A stretch of 64,000 nt of DNA, taken from assembly GCA_019638385.1 (NCBI GenBank), contig JAHBTW010000002.1:62001-126000 (forward strand), written 5' to 3'. This document shows positions 24,295 to 33,965 of this stretch, one piece after another. Each line of letters opens with the position of its first letter. Within the stretch, counting starts at the first letter, position 1. The position numbers and the translations under genes were made by a program. Source of the DNA: Saprospiraceae bacterium (GTDB lineage Bacteria; Bacteroidota; Bacteroidia; Chitinophagales; Saprospiraceae). Below the pieces are notes generated by a model. The model had not been told where the DNA came from. It saw only the letters and a list, made by a program, of their open reading frames with translations, and made no database searches.

Positions 24295-27200
24295 ATGAAA
24301 AAGAGACATTCACTTGCGGGGTTAAGTTTTGCCCTGTTTTTATTGTTTTTGGCCGGAACACCCGCGCTTGCCCAAAAGACCTGGACCGGCACAACTGATA
24401 CCAACTGGCACAACATGGAAAATTGGTCGCCGGTGGGTGTGCCGACCCCTACGGATGATGTAGTAATCCCGAATACAACCAATAAGCCCGTCATCAACGC
24501 CCATGCAGCGGCGCAATCTGTTTTAATTGAGACGGGGGGTATGCTCACCGTAAGCGAAGGGTATAATTTAGATGTCAACAACTCCGCATTGGTCGGCATG
24601 ACAAATGCAGGAACCTTGCACAATTACGGCCTCATCAATATAGGAAACACCCATTCTATAGGTGAAGACGGGTTTGTCAATTGGTCTATTTTTGAAAACA
24701 AACCCGGCGCCGTCCTAACTATAAACCGAACCGGCGGAGAAGGCATTTTCAACAGCAACGGTTCTTTCAGGAACTGGGGCGAGATCGAGATAGGCAGTAT
24801 TGGCGCTATTGACAAGGATGGCATCGAGAGCAGATCAACATTCATCAACGAAGCAGAAGGACGTATTTATGTCAGTCGTACAAACGCAGACGGCATAGAT
24901 ATTGAAAGCGCTTCATTCACCAATAGAGGGATCATTATATTGGGGTCGGTAGCGGCCATTGCCCAGGACGGCATACAGAACCGCAGTGGCTTCAACAATG
25001 AAGGCGGTACGATTAGCATTTTTTCAACCGGTTTTTCCGGCATTGCCAACCTTGACGGCATTTTCAACAACAACAGCGGCAGCATTGATATAAGGGGCAA
25101 CAGTGCTGACGGAATCAGAAACGAAGCCATATTCAACAACAGATCCGAGCTTTACATTGGAACCGTAAGCGGCGCTATGGCAAGGGGCATTGACAATCAT
25201 GCCTCCTTTTTTAATATAAGCGGAAGCATGCAAATTAATTACACCGGCTCCGATGGCATTTACAACGCTCCGGGCGCAGGCTTCTATAATCATACTTCTC
25301 TGAGTATAGGCAACCTTGCCCCCATCGGAGAAGACGGCATTGAAAACAGGGGCACATTCTTCAATACCGGGGGCAGTATTACCACCGATCGAACGGCCTA
25401 TGCAGGTATCGGCAACTACGGCACATTCAATAATCAAAGCGGCTCAATTCAGTTGGATGGCGCAGGAATAGATGGTATTTACAACGAATTTGCTACGTTC
25501 ATAAATCAGGGGAATATTGCAATCGGAACCTTTAACCCGATTGTGAGAAACGGCATTATCAACTTCAACAGCTTCAGCAATAACAACGGCAGTATCCAAA
25601 TTGACAACGCAGGCAACGACGGGATCTCCAACGCACTAGGAACCTTCACCAACAAAGCAAACATCACTATCGGGGCAACGGGAAATATAGCCCTTTCCGG
25701 CGTAGCCAATATTGCCGATTTTGTAAACGATGGCGGAAACATTTGGATTGACCGGGCAACTTATGGCTTGTACAACTTTTTCGGCTCCTTCCTCAATAAA
25801 GGTATCATCAATATCGGCGCCGACACCCCCATCAGCAACGCCCTCCAAAACCTCGCTCCCTTTACCAATGATGCCTGTGCCTCCATCGCGGTCTTTGGCA
25901 CGCTGCTCAATACGGATGTTTTTACAAACAACGGATTCCTGTATCTGAACAACCTACAGGCGCATACCAATACCGGAACGTTCACCAACAACGGCGTCAT
26001 AGAATATGAACAAGACAATATCATCCCCGGCGTCATCAACAACGGCCTCATTGTAAAACCCATATCCGGAGAGTGCAATAACGTGCCCGATGCTTTGCAA
26101 ATCGGCACTATGAACAGCTTTACTGTCGCCTCCATCTGGTATATGGATGAGGATATGATCAACCCGGCGGGCTATTATGAGCAGGCAACCAACGTCTTAG
26201 AGGCTTCCGGCCTGCCGCAGGGAACAACAACCGTCTATTTCACCATAACGCAAGCCGATAACAACTGCATTTATTGGATTTCGACAGCGGTGACATTGCA
26301 AGACGTCACCCCGCCCACCATTGACTGCGCGGCCGTCAACCCGATCCGTTTTGCCGCTCCGGGTACATGCTCCTTCACCGTGACCGGCCACGGCGGCGGC
26401 GGACTCACTCCCCCACACGATGATATTTGCGCCGTGGATATCGTCAATGATTACAATAACTCCCACACCCTCAACGGCGCCTCTTTCCCCGCAGGCATTA
26501 CGCCTGTGCTGTGGACCGCTACCGACGGCGCCGGCAATACGGCTTCATGCACTGTCAATGTTACTGTGATAGACGATCAGGCGCCTACCGTGCAATGTTT
26601 CAACCAAACCGTCACTTTCAACGGGCAAACTACCATCCTCCTTCAGGCCGATGACCTGGCAGAAGCAGAGGACAACTGCTCCGTTGACAGTATCTTGTTA
26701 TCTGTTGCCGACATCTCCTGCGAACAATTGGGCCAGAACATACCGGTGACCGTCACGGTAAAAGACCCCAGCGGCAACACTGCCTCTTGTACAAGCACCA
26801 TCACCGTGACGGGCCTGCCTTGCGGCTGGAGCCAAAACACCAACGGCGTAAACTGCGCCAACGGCAACAACATTGCCTACAACCCTGCCAACGGCGTGTG
26901 GACCGCTATCAGCACCAATTGCTTCTACGGCCCGCCTTTCACGAGTGACGCCACGGCCTTCGCCCAACGCACCCTCTGCGGCGACGGCAGTATCGCCGCA
27001 CAGGTGACCAGCATCAGTGGCACGGCCCTCGGCTGGGCCGGTGTGGTGATGCGCGAGAGCAACGCAGCCGGCGCAAAGAAAGCGCAATTGATGACCAATC
27101 TGAGTACGCTGAGCCGGCGCGAGTTCCGCACCACGACCAACGGCGCGGCCAATCCACAGCAGTTTCCGAGCCAGAATCGGTATTGGCTGCGCATCGTGCG

Positions 27201-27702
27201 GGTGGGCAATCAGTTCAGCATGTATGTATCGCCCAATGGAGCCGCGTGGTACCTTGTCGGGGCGCAGAACATCCCGATGAATGCCTGCATTCAGATAGGT
27301 TTGGTAGCCACCAATTACCAACAAAACAGCACCGTAACGGCTACGTTTGCGAATGTAGGCTTCGCGGGTAGTAATGTGCCGCCGCTGACGGGTGCTTCGA
27401 CTCCGCTCAACACGCTGAACGAACTCACAACCGACAACTCACAAAAGATAAACGATTTCCAGGCGTATCCGAACCCAACATCGGGGGAGTTGAATGTGGA
27501 CCTTGCTCAATACATAGGAAGAGAAGCGCGTCTGGAGGTGTATAGCCTGACGGGGCAGTTGCTTCGCTTTGTAGAAATAGCCAAGGTGCAAACAACCTTG
27601 GAACGGCTTGACTTGTCGGCGTTCCAAAGCGGAATATATTTGGTGAAAGTGAAATCTGACGGCTTGGAAGACGCGACGCGGCGTATTGTTGTGACGCGGT
27701 AG
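24295..27702 (+). CDS. T9SS-secreted repeat protein with HYR domains
   Basis: A 1,135-residue exported protein. It has a signal peptide (MKKRHSLAGLSFALFLLFLAG), an N-terminal domain with TNWHNMENWSPVGVPTPTDD, and then about fifteen units of 22-27 residues. Each unit has the form DGI.N...F.N..G.I.I, with two unit types alternating; this predicts a beta-helix. Near 680-840 there are two HYR (hyalin-like) modules ending ATDGAGNTASCTVNVTVID and DPSGNTASCTSTITV. A further jelly-roll-like domain (GWAGVVMRESNAAGAKKA, YWLRIVRVGNQFSMYVS) precedes the sorting domain, which opens with FQAYPNPTSGELNVDL and ends VKSDGLEDATRRIVVTR. It is probably an adhesin or matrix protein, and it lies opposite the hybrid regulator. 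Confidence 0.88.
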   Translation: MKKRHSLAGLSFALFLLFLAGTPALAQKTWTGTTDTNWHNMENWSPVGVPTPTDDVVIPNTTNKPVINAHAAAQSVLIETGGMLTVSEGYNLDVNNSALVGMTNAGTLHNYGLINIGNTHSIGEDGFVNWSIFENKPGAVLTINRTGGEGIFNSNGSFRNWGEIEIGSIGAIDKDGIESRSTFINEAEGRIYVSRTNADGIDIESASFTNRGIIILGSVAAIAQDGIQNRSGFNNEGGTISIFSTGFSGIANLDGIFNNNSGSIDIRGNSADGIRNEAIFNNRSELYIGTVSGAMARGIDNHASFFNISGSMQINYTGSDGIYNAPGAGFYNHTSLSIGNLAPIGEDGIENRGTFFNTGGSITTDRTAYAGIGNYGTFNNQSGSIQLDGAGIDGIYNEFATFINQGNIAIGTFNPIVRNGIINFNSFSNNNGSIQIDNAGNDGISNALGTFTNKANITIGATGNIALSGVANIADFVNDGGNIWIDRATYGLYNFFGSFLNKGIINIGADTPISNALQNLAPFTNDACASIAVFGTLLNTDVFTNNGFLYLNNLQAHTNTGTFTNNGVIEYEQDNIIPGVINNGLIVKPISGECNNVPDALQIGTMNSFTVASIWYMDEDMINPAGYYEQATNVLEASGLPQGTTTVYFTITQADNNCIYWISTAVTLQDVTPPTIDCAAVNPIRFAAPGTCSFTVTGHGGGGLTPPHDDICAVDIVNDYNNSHTLNGASFPAGITPVLWTATDGAGNTASCTVNVTVIDDQAPTVQCFNQTVTFNGQTTILLQADDLAEAEDNCSVDSILLSVADISCEQLGQNIPVTVTVKDPSGNTASCTSTITVTGLPCGWSQNTNGVNCANGNNIAYNPANGVWTAISTNCFYGPPFTSDATAFAQRTLCGDGSIAAQVTSISGTALGWAGVVMRESNAAGAKKAQLMTNLSTLSRREFRTTTNGAANPQQFPSQNRYWLRIVRVGNQFSMYVSPNGAAWYLVGAQNIPMNACIQIGLVATNYQQNSTVTATFANVGFAGSNVPPLTGASTPLNTLNELTTDNSQKINDFQAYPNPTSGELNVDLAQYIGREARLEVYSLTGQLLRFVEIAKVQTTLERLDLSAFQSGIYLVKVKSDGLEDATRRIVVTR

Positions 27703-27760
27703 GGGTAGGCAGTAGGCGGTAGGCGGTAGGCGGTGAGCAGTACCGCCGACCGCCTACTGA
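27703..27760. repeat. GTAGGCG heptamer repeat with hairpin
   Basis: Three GTAGGCG heptamers (27712-27732) follow the stop codon of the T9SS gene. CAGTAGGCGGT (27710-27720) pairs with ACCGCCTACTG (27749-27759), with further inner pairing, so the repeat can form a strong hairpin. No T run follows. It may act as a weak terminator or simply be microsatellite DNA. Confidence 0.6.
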
Positions 27761-27834
27761 AAAGCGAGGTGACCATGCTGCGAAATAAGCAAAGTTCATA
27801 GCTTTGCGGCCGGATACGAAAACATCAATTTGCT

Positions 27835-29085
27835 ATGCGAAAACCGCCCGGTCCGGTACAGCCTTTAAGCCCAATCGTTACTTGTTCAATACCTTATCGG
27901 TGTAGCCGGCTTTTGAGAAATTGGTTGACCTGCTTGCTGTTTACAGGGCTTTGTTTTTCCGCATCCGCACAAACCGAAACCGACGAAAGGGCCATGATCA
28001 GCGTATCAAGAGGGCTATCGGTGTCAAAAGATTCCACCTTTTTATTGAACATCCGCTTCCGAATGCAAAACAGGATCGGTGTGCGAACCAACAGCACCGA
28101 GGACTGGTCGGTCAACGACATTGAGGCTCGCGTGCGGCGGTTGCGGTTGCGCTTCGACGGTTATGTGGGTACTTCTGATTTTCAATACTATATTCAATTG
28201 GCTTTTTCCCGGGCCGATCAGGATTTCGACAATGGGGGAGAAGCAAAAATCATCCGCGACGCCATTATTTACTACCATTTCAATCCAAATATTTACGTCG
28301 GTTTCGGCCAATCGAAACTACCCGGCAACCGGCAGCGGGTGACATCTTCGGGCAATTTGCAATTTGCAGACCGCTCCATCGCCAATGCTTCCTTTACCTT
28401 GGATCGGGATTTCGGGGTATTTGCCTACTATTCCGGCCAGTTGAATCAAATGGTGTTGAATGGTAAAGCCGCCATCTCCACCGGCGAAGGAAGAAACATT
28501 ACCCGTACGGACAACGGCCTGGCCTATACCCTGCGCGGCGAGTGGCTGCCCTTAGGCGCATTTTCCAATAGCGGAGATTATTCGGAAGGCGATCTGGAAT
28601 TTGAACCCAGACCTAAAATTTCCCTTGCGCTTACCTTCAGCAAGAATGAAAGAACCCGGCAAAGCGGCGGGCAATTGGGGGTTCCGTTGGCACAAGGCGT
28701 GAACCTGAACACCTGGATATCAGACCTTTCTTTCAAATGGAACGGACACGCTTGTCTCGTAGAATGGATGCGCCGTCACAGCAACGACTTGGAGGCGCCC
28801 AATGCAGCGGGCGATCAAGTGGCCATTCCGGCAGGCACAGGGATGAATGTGCAGTACAGTTACACGACCCGCCAATTTTGGGAAGCAACGGTTCGATACA
28901 GCAGCGTACAGCCGGAGACAGGCTCGCCGCTCCAAAACCAGCGCGAGGTATTGTTGGGGGTCAACAAGTACATCAACAATCATCGGATCAAATTGCAGGG
29001 GCATGTGGGGTACCAAAGCGTTTTTGACAACACCGGTACGAGAGACTGTTTGGTCGGAATGTTTCAGGTTGAATTTGGGATATAA
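27835..29085 (+). CDS. Porin of the phosphate-selective OprO/OprP family
   Basis: A 416-residue outer-membrane beta-barrel. The N terminus is long and basic before the hydrophobic core WLTCLLFTGLCFSASAQ, so the signal peptide ends near residue 46; there is no later in-frame ATG that would keep it. After cleavage the protein shows FLLNIRFRMQNRIGV, then RRLRLRFDGYVGTSDFQYY and YVGFGQSKLPGNRQRV, the usual strands of the OprO/OprP family. It ends with a short strand closing in FGI. Members pass phosphate, polyphosphate or other small solutes, and the pore selectivity is not predictable here. A TAGCTTTG box at 27799-27806 is a likely -7 element. Confidence 0.82.
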   Translation: MRKPPGPVQPLSPIVTCSIPYRCSRLLRNWLTCLLFTGLCFSASAQTETDERAMISVSRGLSVSKDSTFLLNIRFRMQNRIGVRTNSTEDWSVNDIEARVRRLRLRFDGYVGTSDFQYYIQLAFSRADQDFDNGGEAKIIRDAIIYYHFNPNIYVGFGQSKLPGNRQRVTSSGNLQFADRSIANASFTLDRDFGVFAYYSGQLNQMVLNGKAAISTGEGRNITRTDNGLAYTLRGEWLPLGAFSNSGDYSEGDLEFEPRPKISLALTFSKNERTRQSGGQLGVPLAQGVNLNTWISDLSFKWNGHACLVEWMRRHSNDLEAPNAAGDQVAIPAGTGMNVQYSYTTRQFWEATVRYSSVQPETGSPLQNQREVLLGVNKYINNHRIKLQGHVGYQSVFDNTGTRDCLVGMFQVEFGI

Positions 29086-29103
29086 GGCATCGTTTGGAGC
29101 GTT

Positions 29104-29703
29104 TTAAAACTGCCACATCAAGCCCAGCGACTGCCCATCGAAGCCGATAGAGGTGTTTTGAAAAAACGGGGGCAACCGTTTTTCTAAGCCCTGGTGGTAA
29201 ATGGCCGCGCCGACATCAAACGCAAACAGAAATGCGCCTTGCAAAAGAACCGATTTGCCGAAGCCGCGCAGCCGCTCCTGATTTTTGGGCGCTGTTTTGG
29301 CGCGCTCCATCAAGTACAAACCGCCGGCCATGTAGGCTACATCCAGACCGGCATTGAACAGCAGTATTTTTTGCATCCGGTGATGCTGGAGCGTCGTTTG
29401 GTACAAATCGAAAGACGCGGGATCGGTGTGCATGGCTGTCCAGAATCCGGAGGCGGCCAGCCCCAGATTAATGACACCCCAGCCGAGATTCATTTGGTGG
29501 AAAGCACGCTGTTCGCCTTGTGCGCGGCCCATGCCGATAGCGCCGACGGCAATATTGGCAGAAGCCCATACGCCGAGTACCATCATGCTATTGCGCGTAC
29601 GCGCAAGGCGTTCGCTGTTGAATGCGCTCAAAGTGATATCCTGTGCGAATAGAGGGGCCGCCGCCAAAAGCAGCGCTACGGTGAGGGCGGTTGTGTTTTT
29701 CAT
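29104..29703 (-). CDS. Exported or membrane protein of unknown function
   Basis: A 199-residue protein with a signal peptide (MKNTTALTVALLLAAAPLFAQ) and then four weakly hydrophobic segments (about 42-60, 73-92, 115-133 and 148-168). I do not recognise a characterised family, although similar proteins of about 200 residues occur in this phylum. The pattern suggests either a four-helix membrane protein or a compact helical periplasmic protein. It converges with the porin gene 18 bases away and is otherwise alone. Confidence 0.6.
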   Translation of the reverse strand: MKNTTALTVALLLAAAPLFAQDITLSAFNSERLARTRNSMMVLGVWASANIAVGAIGMGRAQGEQRAFHQMNLGWGVINLGLAASGFWTAMHTDPASFDLYQTTLQHHRMQKILLFNAGLDVAYMAGGLYLMERAKTAPKNQERLRGFGKSVLLQGAFLFAFDVGAAIYHQGLEKRLPPFFQNTSIGFDGQSLGLMWQF

Positions 29704-29808
29704 ACCTGCCCCAACAAACCAAAACAGCTTCGGTTTTTTGTCATTTCAAAAAATCTCCCTTTCTTGGTGCCTGCTCTGACAAAACACTGCCAACGAATAC
29801 CTTCGACC

Positions 29809-31848
29809 ATGAAAAACCGCCTTCTCCTATTGTTCCTGTCGGCCTGTTGTATAACAGCTCCTGTGTGGGGCCAGGTGCCCGAAGAGGAAACTTCGAGGAT
29901 TGACATTCAAAGCTATACGCTAAGCATCGAAAACGGGCGAGCCGTCTTTAGCAGCCCCGGCGCACACGGCATGGCCGACATGGAGATCAACGGTGAAGCG
30001 CGTGAAGTGGAGTTTTCCAACGGCATCGCGCCCCTACCCGACCCGGTGACGGCCAGAGGCGCCCTGCTGCTGCTGAGCGACCCGCAGGGCCACCTCAGCC
30101 TGCACCACGTTTCGGCCCGGAGCAACGGCTCGCACCGCGTGCGCAACATCCCGTTGTGGCTGTCCATTTTGCCGCCTTTGGTAGCCATCCTGCTGGCATT
30201 GGTGTTTCGCGAAGTCATCGTATCGCTGTTTGCCGGGGTTTGGACGGGGGCGTTCATTGCAGGCGGACTGCGCATCGAGTCGCCATATTATTTCCTGATG
30301 AGTTTTTGGGAAGTAGTGCAAAAATTTGTCATTGCAGCCCTCAACGACAGCGGGCATTTGTCCATCATTGTGTTTTCGCTGCTCATCGGCGGCATGGTGG
30401 CCCTCATATCGCGCAACGGCGGTATGGCCGGCATTGTGCAATCGCTCAGCCGCCTCGCCCGCTCGCCGCGCAGCGCGCAATTCACCACCTGGCTGCTCGG
30501 GGTGGCCATCTTTTTTGATGATTATGCCAATACCCTCATCGTGGGCAATACCATGCGCCCGGTGACCGACAAGTTTCGCATTTCCAGAGAAAAATTAGCT
30601 TACCTCGTGGACAGCACCGCCGCGCCGATAGCTTCCGTAGCATTCATTACCACCTGGATCGGGGCGCAGTTGGGCTACATTGACAGCGGCATCAAAGTGC
30701 TGGACGGCTTCGATTCCGGCATGACAGCCTATTCCATTTTTCTCAGCGCCTTACCCTACTCGTTTTACGCTTTTTTCACTCTGATCTTTATGCTCTTGGT
30801 GATCTATATGCGTCGCGATTTCGGTCCGATGTACCATGCAGAAGTGCGCACGCGTACCACCGGCGTTGCTGCCCGGCAACCGGCTACGGCAAGCGCCGCC
30901 CACGAAGCCGAAGCCATGATGCCGGTAGAAGGGGCTGTGTTGCGTTGGTACAATGCGTTCATACCGGTTGTGCTGGTCGTATTGGTCACTATTTTCGGAC
31001 TGTTAGACACGGGGCTGCAAAGCTGTTATGATCAATTGGCGGAAATAGGCGCCGCGCCCGCTGTACAAAGCTGGGGCGCTATATGGCAAAGCCTCGGCGC
31101 GCTCACAGAAACGACGCAACCGGGCTTTGTACTCAAATTGGGCATGGTCATCGGCAGTGCTGACTCGTATGTGGCCCTGCTTTGGGCATCGCTCAGCGGC
31201 ATCACGGCAGCCCTGCTGCTCACCCTGCGCAGCCGCGTCATGAACATCGGCGACAGTGTAAACACCATCCTCACCGGCTTCAAAACCATGCTGCCGGCCC
31301 TGATGATTCTCACCCTAGCCTGGTCGCTGGCCGCTGTTACCGAACAATTGCACACGGCGTCTTTCCTCACCACGGCGCTGAAAGACAGTATCAATCCATA
31401 CCTGTTGCCGGCCCTTATTTTTGTACTGGCAGCCGGTATTTCCTTTTCCACCGGCTCAAGTTGGAGCACCATGGCCATTTTGTATCCCATTGCCATACCC
31501 ATTGCCTGGGCGGTGGGTAAATCGGCCGGTATGGATCCGGCTCATCTCAATGCCATCCTGTTCAATGTGATTGCAGTGGTACTTTCTGCATCGGTGCTGG
31601 GCGATCACTGCTCGCCGATTTCCGACACCACCATTTTGAGTTCTCTCGCCTCCGATTGCCCGCACATAGACCATGTGCGCACCCAGATGCCGTATGCCTT
31701 AGTCACCGGCGTAGTGAGCATTGTGGCCGGCACGGCAGCGGCGCTGCTCGGCGGCGGCATAGGCGTATGCCTGCTGCTCCTGCTCGCCGGAGCGGCATTG
31801 CTGTATCTGTTTTTGTTGAGATTCGGGAAGCGCGTACCGGAAGGGTGA
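29809..31848 (+). CDS. NhaC-family Na+/H+ antiporter with periplasmic N-terminal domain
   Basis: A 679-residue transporter. The start at 29809 (MKNRLLLLFLSACCITAPVWG) gives a signal peptide. Residues of about 22-115 form a soluble domain (DIQSYTLSIENGRAVFSS, GALLLLSDPQGHLSLHHVSA) before the first transporter helix at 118. The rest is the NhaC fold of about eleven helices, with the conserved stretches FFDDYANTLIVGNTMRPVTD, VDSTAAPIASVAFITTWIG and FSTGSSWSTMAILYPIAIPI, and GDHCSPISDTTILSS. It should exchange Na+ (or an organic substrate) for protons across the inner membrane. The leading domain is not part of the core family; its role is unknown. Confidence 0.88.
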   Translation: MKNRLLLLFLSACCITAPVWGQVPEEETSRIDIQSYTLSIENGRAVFSSPGAHGMADMEINGEAREVEFSNGIAPLPDPVTARGALLLLSDPQGHLSLHHVSARSNGSHRVRNIPLWLSILPPLVAILLALVFREVIVSLFAGVWTGAFIAGGLRIESPYYFLMSFWEVVQKFVIAALNDSGHLSIIVFSLLIGGMVALISRNGGMAGIVQSLSRLARSPRSAQFTTWLLGVAIFFDDYANTLIVGNTMRPVTDKFRISREKLAYLVDSTAAPIASVAFITTWIGAQLGYIDSGIKVLDGFDSGMTAYSIFLSALPYSFYAFFTLIFMLLVIYMRRDFGPMYHAEVRTRTTGVAARQPATASAAHEAEAMMPVEGAVLRWYNAFIPVVLVVLVTIFGLLDTGLQSCYDQLAEIGAAPAVQSWGAIWQSLGALTETTQPGFVLKLGMVIGSADSYVALLWASLSGITAALLLTLRSRVMNIGDSVNTILTGFKTMLPALMILTLAWSLAAVTEQLHTASFLTTALKDSINPYLLPALIFVLAAGISFSTGSSWSTMAILYPIAIPIAWAVGKSAGMDPAHLNAILFNVIAVVLSASVLGDHCSPISDTTILSSLASDCPHIDHVRTQMPYALVTGVVSIVAGTAAALLGGGIGVCLLLLLAGAALLYLFLLRFGKRVPEG

Positions 31849-31865
31849 GGTAGCTTCGGATAGTA

Positions 31866-33497
31866 TTATCTCACTACAATCTTGCCCGGCGGCAGGCGTC
31901 GGCCGTTGAGGGTGAGTTGGTAAATGAATAAGCCGCTTCGGCCGCCCGATTGCCAATGAATCTGGTTAAGCCCTTGCACCGCAGCGGTGGGGTACAACAG
32001 CACCCGCCGTCCGGCGAGATCGAATATTTCCAATTCTACCCATTGAGCGCCGTTGGCAAAAAATTCAAACACCACGGTTTCGGCGTTCGCTGCCGGATTG
32101 GGGAAAACCCGCAGCGGGTTGCCCGGCACGGGTTCGTTTACGGGTACGGGGAAGGCGCCGATTTCGCCGTCCATCCAGGCCAGGCGTTGGCCGAGCCAAT
32201 ATTTGAGATAGTTGACCTCGGCTGCATAAGTGCCGCCCACATAGTTGTTGGGCCAAACGTGTTGCCCCAGAATAGGCCAGCGCTGGAAATTGCGTCCCTG
32301 CGCTTCCTGCACCACGGCAGCCATGGAATCAACCGTACCCATGATGGCCGAATTGCTGAAGGTATTGGCGCGAAGCTCCTGCCAGCGCGTGCGGATAGCG
32401 CTCAAAAACGCGGGGTCGTCGCGCAGGCGATCCCACCAGAAGGGAATGAGCCAGTAGTCGCCGGGACACACCGTATTGAAATCGGCGGCCCAGCCGGTTG
32501 TTTCGCCGCCAAGGCAATAATTGGCGTTGCCCAGCGCAATGTTGAAATCCCACACCGGCCCCATTTTCAGTTTGCCGCCGTTGCTGTTTTTGTTTTTATA
32601 CAAAAAAGTACTGAGGCGGTAGCCATCCACATTGCGGGTCATTTCATTGATGAGGAAGAAGTCAACGAAAGACTGTACGTCTATGGCGGAGGGATAACCC
32701 GACACGGGGTCGGCATAGTTGGTGGAGGCCATCAGCGTTTCAAAGGTGTGAATGTATTGCTGAATGTACGCCTGCTGCGGCCCGGAAATATCCTCCGGCT
32801 TGGGGTAGTGGTATTGGTAAACGATTTCACCGGCGGGATTGCCGGGCGGTGCGAAATTGGAACGGAACCCGTCGTTGTTGGAGCCGGTCCATTTATCTAT
32901 TTTGAGGATATAGCCGCCGGTGAGGTCGTCGCCCGTATTTTCATCGGGGTTGAGGGTGGCAATGTTTACGCGATTGTTGTCGCGCTTGATGCTTTCGAGG
33001 ATGGCGTACACGCCTTTGTAATCGCCGTTGACCAATACCTCCACGAAGCGCGCACGCGGCGCCCAGGGCATGATGCGGCCGGCGAGCGTGTAGGTGAGCA
33101 CATCGCGCATGAGGGATTTATCGCTGAAAGGCGCCAGAAACACCCAATCGTTTTCGGAGGGCATACCGAGCAGCGCCACGTTGAGGTTGGAGCCGTCGGC
33201 ATTGCGGGTTTCTACGGCGTAGGGCTTTTTGTCGGAAAGCGATTGAGAGGTGGAGCCGCGCAGTTCGATGCCGATGGCGCCGCTGTAGGCATTAAAGGAA
33301 TTGTTCAGAAAATTGCGCTGTCCGGGACCGTTGTAGATGATGCCCATGTTCGCCATGATTTTGGGTTCGTCCGGAATTTCCACACCAAAGGTATTGATGA
33401 CCACGATGGGCAGGTCGGAGCTTTGGAAACTGACTTGCGCCTGCGCGCCGGCGAGGAGCAACAATGCAGCAAAAAGAACGGTCGTGCGTTTTTTCAT
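31866..33497 (-). CDS. CotH-kinase family protein with T9SS sorting domain
   Basis: A 543-residue exported protein with a signal peptide (MKKRTTVLFAALLLLAGAQAQ). The CotH-type kinase core covers about 25-440: IGIELRGSTSQSLSDKKPYAVE, FSDKSLMRDVLTYTLAGR, GDYKGVYAILESIKRDNNRV, GGYILKIDKW and MGPVWDFNIALGN. Spore-coat CotH is an atypical protein kinase with a similar layout. The C terminus is a T9SS type A domain from FPNPAANAETVVFEFF to LPPGKIVVR. In Bacteroidota such proteins are surface or extracellular, and whether they phosphorylate anything there is not known. It converges with nhaC 17 bases away. Confidence 0.88.
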   Translation of the reverse strand: MKKRTTVLFAALLLLAGAQAQVSFQSSDLPIVVINTFGVEIPDEPKIMANMGIIYNGPGQRNFLNNSFNAYSGAIGIELRGSTSQSLSDKKPYAVETRNADGSNLNVALLGMPSENDWVFLAPFSDKSLMRDVLTYTLAGRIMPWAPRARFVEVLVNGDYKGVYAILESIKRDNNRVNIATLNPDENTGDDLTGGYILKIDKWTGSNNDGFRSNFAPPGNPAGEIVYQYHYPKPEDISGPQQAYIQQYIHTFETLMASTNYADPVSGYPSAIDVQSFVDFFLINEMTRNVDGYRLSTFLYKNKNSNGGKLKMGPVWDFNIALGNANYCLGGETTGWAADFNTVCPGDYWLIPFWWDRLRDDPAFLSAIRTRWQELRANTFSNSAIMGTVDSMAAVVQEAQGRNFQRWPILGQHVWPNNYVGGTYAAEVNYLKYWLGQRLAWMDGEIGAFPVPVNEPVPGNPLRVFPNPAANAETVVFEFFANGAQWVELEIFDLAGRRVLLYPTAAVQGLNQIHWQSGGRSGLFIYQLTLNGRRLPPGKIVVR

Positions 33498-33746
33498 TGA
33501 GTGGATGTTTGTGGTAGAGCGCGCAAGTTACGGTTTTATCACGCCAGGGCAATCGCATTAAAATAACGTCAGTCTCAGCCTGCACCATCCTGTTGAAGTT
33601 ATTGTCCACAGATGAATAGATTCCCACAGATTCGGCCCCTGAAAAAATCATTGAAATCTCTCGAATCTGCGGACAAACAAAAAACCGATAGCCGCAAGGT
33701 ACCCCATCCGGAGCAATCTCAGATTTATATGCGATCACCCTGTTTA
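33498..33746. other. Intergenic stretch between the CotH-type gene and a small membrane gene
   Basis: No gene, hairpin with a T run, or promoter matching the consensus was found in these 249 bases. The DNA is less GC-rich than its flanks. Any leader of the CotH gene and the 3' end of the tetR operon message must lie here. Confidence 0.3.
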
Positions 33747-33965
33747 TCACGCCTTTCGGAGGAGCAGTAAGGCGTGAACGAGGGTGCCCACAGACACAAT
33801 CAACACTATGATCCAAAGGATGCTCAAATGACTCTGCAGGATGAGGGGTTTTTCTAAGCGGTTCTTTGACAGTTGGTTCAATAGTGTAAAACAAGCCATT
33901 GCGGCCGGCAATAACACGGCGAGCAGCAACTCTTTTTTGGCTTTTTCTTTCGGTGTATCAGACAT
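33747..33965 (-). CDS. Small two-helix membrane protein in the tetR unit
   Basis: A 72-residue protein with hydrophobic helices at about 13-28 and 47-68, separated by a basic loop (QLSKNRLEKPL). Its ATG overlaps the tetR stop (TAATG at 33965), so it is translated from the same message. No family was recognised. Coupling to a TetR regulator suggests it could be a regulated accessory membrane protein, but there is no direct evidence. Confidence 0.6.
   Translation of the reverse strand: MSDTPKEKAKKELLLAVLLPAAMACFTLLNQLSKNRLEKPLILQSHLSILWIIVLIVSVGTLVHALLLLRKA

Noticed and set aside
24026..24394. 123-residue N-terminal extension of the hybrid regulator
   Set aside because: It overlaps the repeat region and the start of the divergent gene, and its peptide (GVEHCLAGVEHF and similar) only mirrors the 21-bp repeats. 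The membrane segment follows the ATG at 24025.
31950..33500. A 516-codon plus-strand frame opposite the CotH-type gene
   Set aside because: It has no start signal or family features, and the minus strand has a signal peptide, kinase motifs and a T9SS domain.
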